A stretch of 64,000 bases of DNA. Source: Diplocloster agilis. Its GTDB lineage: Bacteria > Bacillota > Clostridia > Lachnospirales > Lachnospiraceae. Positions 61,645 to 64,000 of the stretch are shown one piece after another; positions within the stretch are counted from its first letter, which is position 1, and each line of letters starts with the position of its first letter. Under the pieces are notes generated by a model. That model did not search any database. It saw only the letters and a list, made by a program, of their open reading frames with translations, and was not told where the DNA came from. The translations under genes were made by a program, and so were the position numbers. The DNA lies in the NCBI RefSeq assembly GCF_019042275.1, contig NZ_JAHQCW010000012.1, positions 60,648 through 124,647 of the forward strand, in the 5' to 3' direction.

Positions 61645-62262
61645 TTATTGGTTCGGGGCGGCATTTTCAAAATCTATATAGAATTCGTTGACATCGACCT
61701 CTCCACTGATACCGGGAACCTTTCCGGATGAAGATTTCTGCCAGATGGCGCAGGAGCTCTTTTCCGAATCACTCAATGCGGATGTGTAACGGGCGTACCA
61801 CAGATAAGCGTCGATCATCTTGAGGTCGAAATAATTCTCCAGATAGTCTTTATTGGAATACAGGATGGGGATATAGCCTGCGGATGCAACTTCTTTACAG
61901 AAAACGCGAGCCATTTCAGTAGCCTGGTTGCGGTCGATCTGTACCCCTTTCCCGGCAGCATATTTAATAGAATCATATTCCAAATCAAAGGCGATCGGAC
62001 ACCTGGACCTGTATTTACTAACGGCCTCGATCGCATAACGCGCCTCCAGGCGTGCCATTTCCGTATTCAACGGATACCCAAACCAATAAACTCCGAACGA
62101 AATATCATGATCGATACATGCCCGCGCATAACGTTCGAAACCCTGGTCTATGTTATTTTGCCCGAAACCTGCCCGCAGGATGACATACTTGATTCCCGCC
62201 TCCTTTAACTGGGAAAAATCAACCTCTCCATTGTGATAGCTCAAATCCACTCCTAAGTACAT
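61645..62262 (-). CDS. GH25 family lysozyme-like protein
   Basis: Muramidase-type glycoside hydrolase of 205 residues. The GH25 barrel starts LGVDLSYHNGEVDFSQLKEAG and has catalytic-type acidic residues in IAFDLEYDS; the end reads VDVNEF. It has neither a signal peptide nor wall-binding repeats, unlike most secreted lysozymes, so it may be released by lysis or act as a remnant of a phage endolysin. AGGAGG precedes the ATG. Confidence 0.88.
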   Translation of the reverse strand: MYLGVDLSYHNGEVDFSQLKEAGIKYVILRAGFGQNNIDQGFERYARACIDHDISFGVYWFGYPLNTEMARLEARYAIEAVSKYRSRCPIAFDLEYDSIKYAAGKGVQIDRNQATEMARVFCKEVASAGYIPILYSNKDYLENYFDLKMIDAYLWYARYTSALSDSEKSSCAIWQKSSSGKVPGISGEVDVNEFYIDFENAAPNQ

Positions 62263-62534
62263 ATTCTTTTATCCTCCTGTATTTTATTTTACGTTTCATA
62301 TTCTTTTTACTTCCTTCACAGCAACGCCCTATTCAATAGAACGGCACACTATAAATCAAAAGAATAATACTAAAATTAATCCCTTTTATCTGGTTCTATT
62401 TTAACATATATATGGGGGATAAATGACAGTTATTTAAAAACTATATACTAAAATATTCGTTACGGATTTGATCATCATAAAAGGCATGGGGCAGTCATAA
62501 TTACTCCAACCGTCAAAGCACCCTCACCGTCTGC

Positions 62535-63080
62535 TTACAAACATTCTGCCAGTGCGGCAGCTTTACTACAGCCGTCAGTCTTTTCAATATCTCCGACATT
62601 TAAAACGCCAGGTACCAAAACTTCACCAGCCATTTCCCATTTCATCAGAGAAGCGGAGCGTTCCATCGGAATCCGTACGCCATCGAATACCGACATATCA
62701 TTTTCTTCACAACAAGCCATTAAAGCACATTTCTTACCAGAAATATCTTTCCCGCCAATCACAAAAGAAAACAGCTTATCAATGACGGCCTTGATTTGAG
62801 CAGGGATAGAATACCAATACACAGGCATTGAGAAAACTACCACATCGGCTTCTAAAATTGCGGGAGCCACTTTATTAAAATCATCATCAAAACTACAAGG
62901 TCTGCCTGTTTTATAGCATGTTTCACAAGCATGACATCCACCAACATTTGCAAACGCCGCATCAAACCTCGTGACAGAATATCCTTTCCCCTCAGCCGCT
63001 TTAACAAAAGCTTCCGTCATGGCAATACTATTTCCTTCTTTTCTTGGACTTCCGGTGATAACAACAATTTTCTTACTCAT
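62535..63080 (-). CDS. NADPH-dependent FMN reductase / iron-sulfur flavoprotein-like
   Basis: Flavodoxin-fold protein of 181 residues. The FMN loop is ITGSPRKEGNS, a cysteine cluster CHACETCYKTGRPC matches the multimeric flavodoxin/iron-sulfur flavoprotein group, and PVYWYSIPAQIKAVID is the flavin-side segment. It reduces small electrophiles or serves in redox stress. AGGAG precedes the ATG at 63080. It is divergent from an HxlR regulator, the common arrangement in which HxlR senses reactive species. Confidence 0.9.
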   Translation of the reverse strand: MSKKIVVITGSPRKEGNSIAMTEAFVKAAEGKGYSVTRFDAAFANVGGCHACETCYKTGRPCSFDDDFNKVAPAILEADVVVFSMPVYWYSIPAQIKAVIDKLFSFVIGGKDISGKKCALMACCEENDMSVFDGVRIPMERSASLMKWEMAGEVLVPGVLNVGDIEKTDGCSKAAALAECL

Positions 63081-63219
63081 AATCACTTCTCCTATCTGTA
63101 TCATTATAAATGAACCGCTATTGACTTTCCAAACCAGCCACACTATGATTATATCGTGAACTATACGTTAAGCAAGTACGCACTTTTATGTTATATACTA
63201 ACCTTTAGGAGAGTGTAAA

Positions 63220-63573
63220 ATGATCGATCGCTGTATTTCCCAAGAATGTTTAGGGACCACCGGATTTAGCTATACCTTGTCCCTAATAAACGGAAAATAT
63301 AAAATGATAATACTCTATACCCTTATGGAATTCAAAATAGTACGGTTCAATGAGATGAAAAAATACATCGGCGGGATTTCCTACAAAACTTTAAGCTCCA
63401 CATTAAAAGAGCTTGAATCGGACAAGCTAGTCCACAGAAAAGAATATCCGCAAATACCGCCCAAAGTAGAATATAGTCTAACAGAACGTGGTAAATCCTT
63501 AATTCCCATACTTGATGCAATGTGTGAGTGGGGAGAAAATAATCGTATTGAAAACTCAAAAACCGCAAAATGA
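63220..63573 (+). CDS. HxlR family transcriptional regulator
   Basis: Winged-helix regulator of 117 residues with NGKYKMIILYTLMEFKIVRF, GGISYKTLSSTLKELESDKL and VEYSLTERGKSLIPIL. The Cys in QECLG near the start is where HxlR/HypR-type proteins hold a redox-sensing residue. TTAGGAG precedes the ATG. It is divergent from the flavoprotein gene, its probable target. Confidence 0.92.
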   Translation: MIDRCISQECLGTTGFSYTLSLINGKYKMIILYTLMEFKIVRFNEMKKYIGGISYKTLSSTLKELESDKLVHRKEYPQIPPKVEYSLTERGKSLIPILDAMCEWGENNRIENSKTAK

Positions 63574-63654
63574 AAAATTCCCCCATCCCCCTCAAAAACC
63601 AGGCCCAAACAACAAAAAGCAAAGCAACTAAACTGTTCACCAAAGCCGGGAAGA

Positions 63655-64000
63655 ACCCTAGGGGACGGGATGGAGACTCCGGTTCCCGGGATACGCGGCG
63701 GGGCGGGCGTCTGTCCTTGGACGGGCATAGGGCGGCTGAGCTGCTGCTTAGTGAAATCCAGGCGGCAGGCTCAGGATGCACGGCGGACTTCACGTCCGAC
63801 GGGCAAGGGCCACTGAACCGGGGGCTGTCGCACTCACTTAGCGCTTTTTCCGGGGGCTTCGGATGTCCGCTGCTTAGGGCTTGGAACCGCGGGCGCTATC
63901 CGGGGACGCTCCGGGCGGCCGGGTTCTTTTGTATCTCCCTGGGGGCGCATAGGGCGGCTGTGAATACGCTTAGTGAAATCGGAAAGCCGGGTTCAGGATG
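63655..64000. repeat. Broken copies of the three-stem palindromic repeat (copies 3 and 4)
   Basis: GGGCATAGGGCGGCTGAG, CTTAGTGAAATCC, CGGCGGACTTCACGTCCGAC and GGGCAAGGGCC at 63722-63820 match the left half of copy 2. The right half is replaced by unrelated GC-rich sequence. At 63950-64000 GCATAGGGCGGCTG, CTTAGTGAAATC and AAGCCGGGTTCAGGATG begin another copy that the window edge cuts. No gene is supported in this 430-base end region. Confidence 0.85.

Noticed and set aside
61645..62262. GH25 lysozyme as part of a prophage
   Set aside because: No holin, tail, capsid or integrase gene is adjacent; metF and a flavoprotein/HxlR pair flank it.

Overview
The window looks like chromosome of a gut-type Lachnospiraceae (Clostridium cluster XIVa) bacterium. 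This is inferred from moderate to high GC, strong AGGAGG ribosome binding sites, frequent TTG/GTG starts, a Met T-box on metG, a yybP-ykoY manganese riboswitch, a GH112 galacto-N-biose/lacto-N-biose phosphorylase locus, DUF6128 and DUF1002 proteins and many AraC/YesMN regulators. The genus cannot be fixed from the sequence alone.

Layout. 1-2.3 kb: the end of a LytTR-type regulator with a decayed ABC ATPase front half, then an ABC ATPase/permease exporter pair. 2.6-4.3 kb: a sugar-phosphate isomerase under a LacI regulator with three matching operators. 4.5-8.8 kb: an AAA ATPase with a nuclease-like tail, a PucR-type regulator and the MsmK/UgpC shared sugar-ABC ATPase. 9.1-16.2 kb: YesL, a two-component system with unusual leader hairpins, a secreted DUF1002 protein and a cation antiporter behind a Mn riboswitch. 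16.4-22 kb: a 29-residue membrane peptide, an RluA-type pseudouridine synthase, an AraC regulator, a low-GC transferred island (EamA transporter plus CGNR regulator) between gene remnants, and a GH51 arabinofuranosidase. 22.2-30.8 kb: a YtvI-like permease, a 440-bp palindrome and the galacto-N-biose locus (binding protein, two permeases, DUF6903 peptide, GH112 phosphorylase, divergent AraC). 30.9-31.1 kb: two tRNA-Pro genes. 31.2-38.4 kb: an orphan HicB, a double-headed GntR regulator and a cyclic-di-GMP cluster. 38.4-50.7 kb: tadA, a radical-SAM activase, DUF6128, a PadR-controlled SEDS protein, the ksgA-tatD-hxlB-metG block, a DUF885 peptidase-like lipoprotein and a MarR regulator. 50.9-60.5 kb: a YesM/YesN system with a catalytically decayed ABC protein, divergent from an RbsA/C/B-type sugar transporter and an unassigned glycosidase-like protein. 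60.6-63.6 kb: metF, GH25 lysozyme, a flavoprotein and its divergent HxlR regulator.

How the parts work together. The binding-protein-dependent galacto-N-biose importer has no ATPase of its own; MsmK at 7.7-8.8 kb is the obvious partner. The RbsABC-type importer carries its own ATPase and is probably controlled by the adjacent YesMN pair. MetG is controlled by tRNA-Met charging and the antiporter by Mn2+. GGDEF and EAL proteins sit divergently around 36.2 kb.

Two repeat families deserve attention. One is an element of about 150-440 bp that folds as an outer stem enclosing two hairpins (2.4, 23.4 and 63.7 kb, and again at the window edge), with compensatory changes between copies. The other is a set of nested GGACATGTCC palindromes lying just past gene ends (13.6, 44.5, 50.8 and 60.6 kb). 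A third recurring motif is a GTGCG/CGCAC hairpin placed directly before GGAGG ribosome binding sites at 12.5, 13.3 (two) and 56.3 kb.
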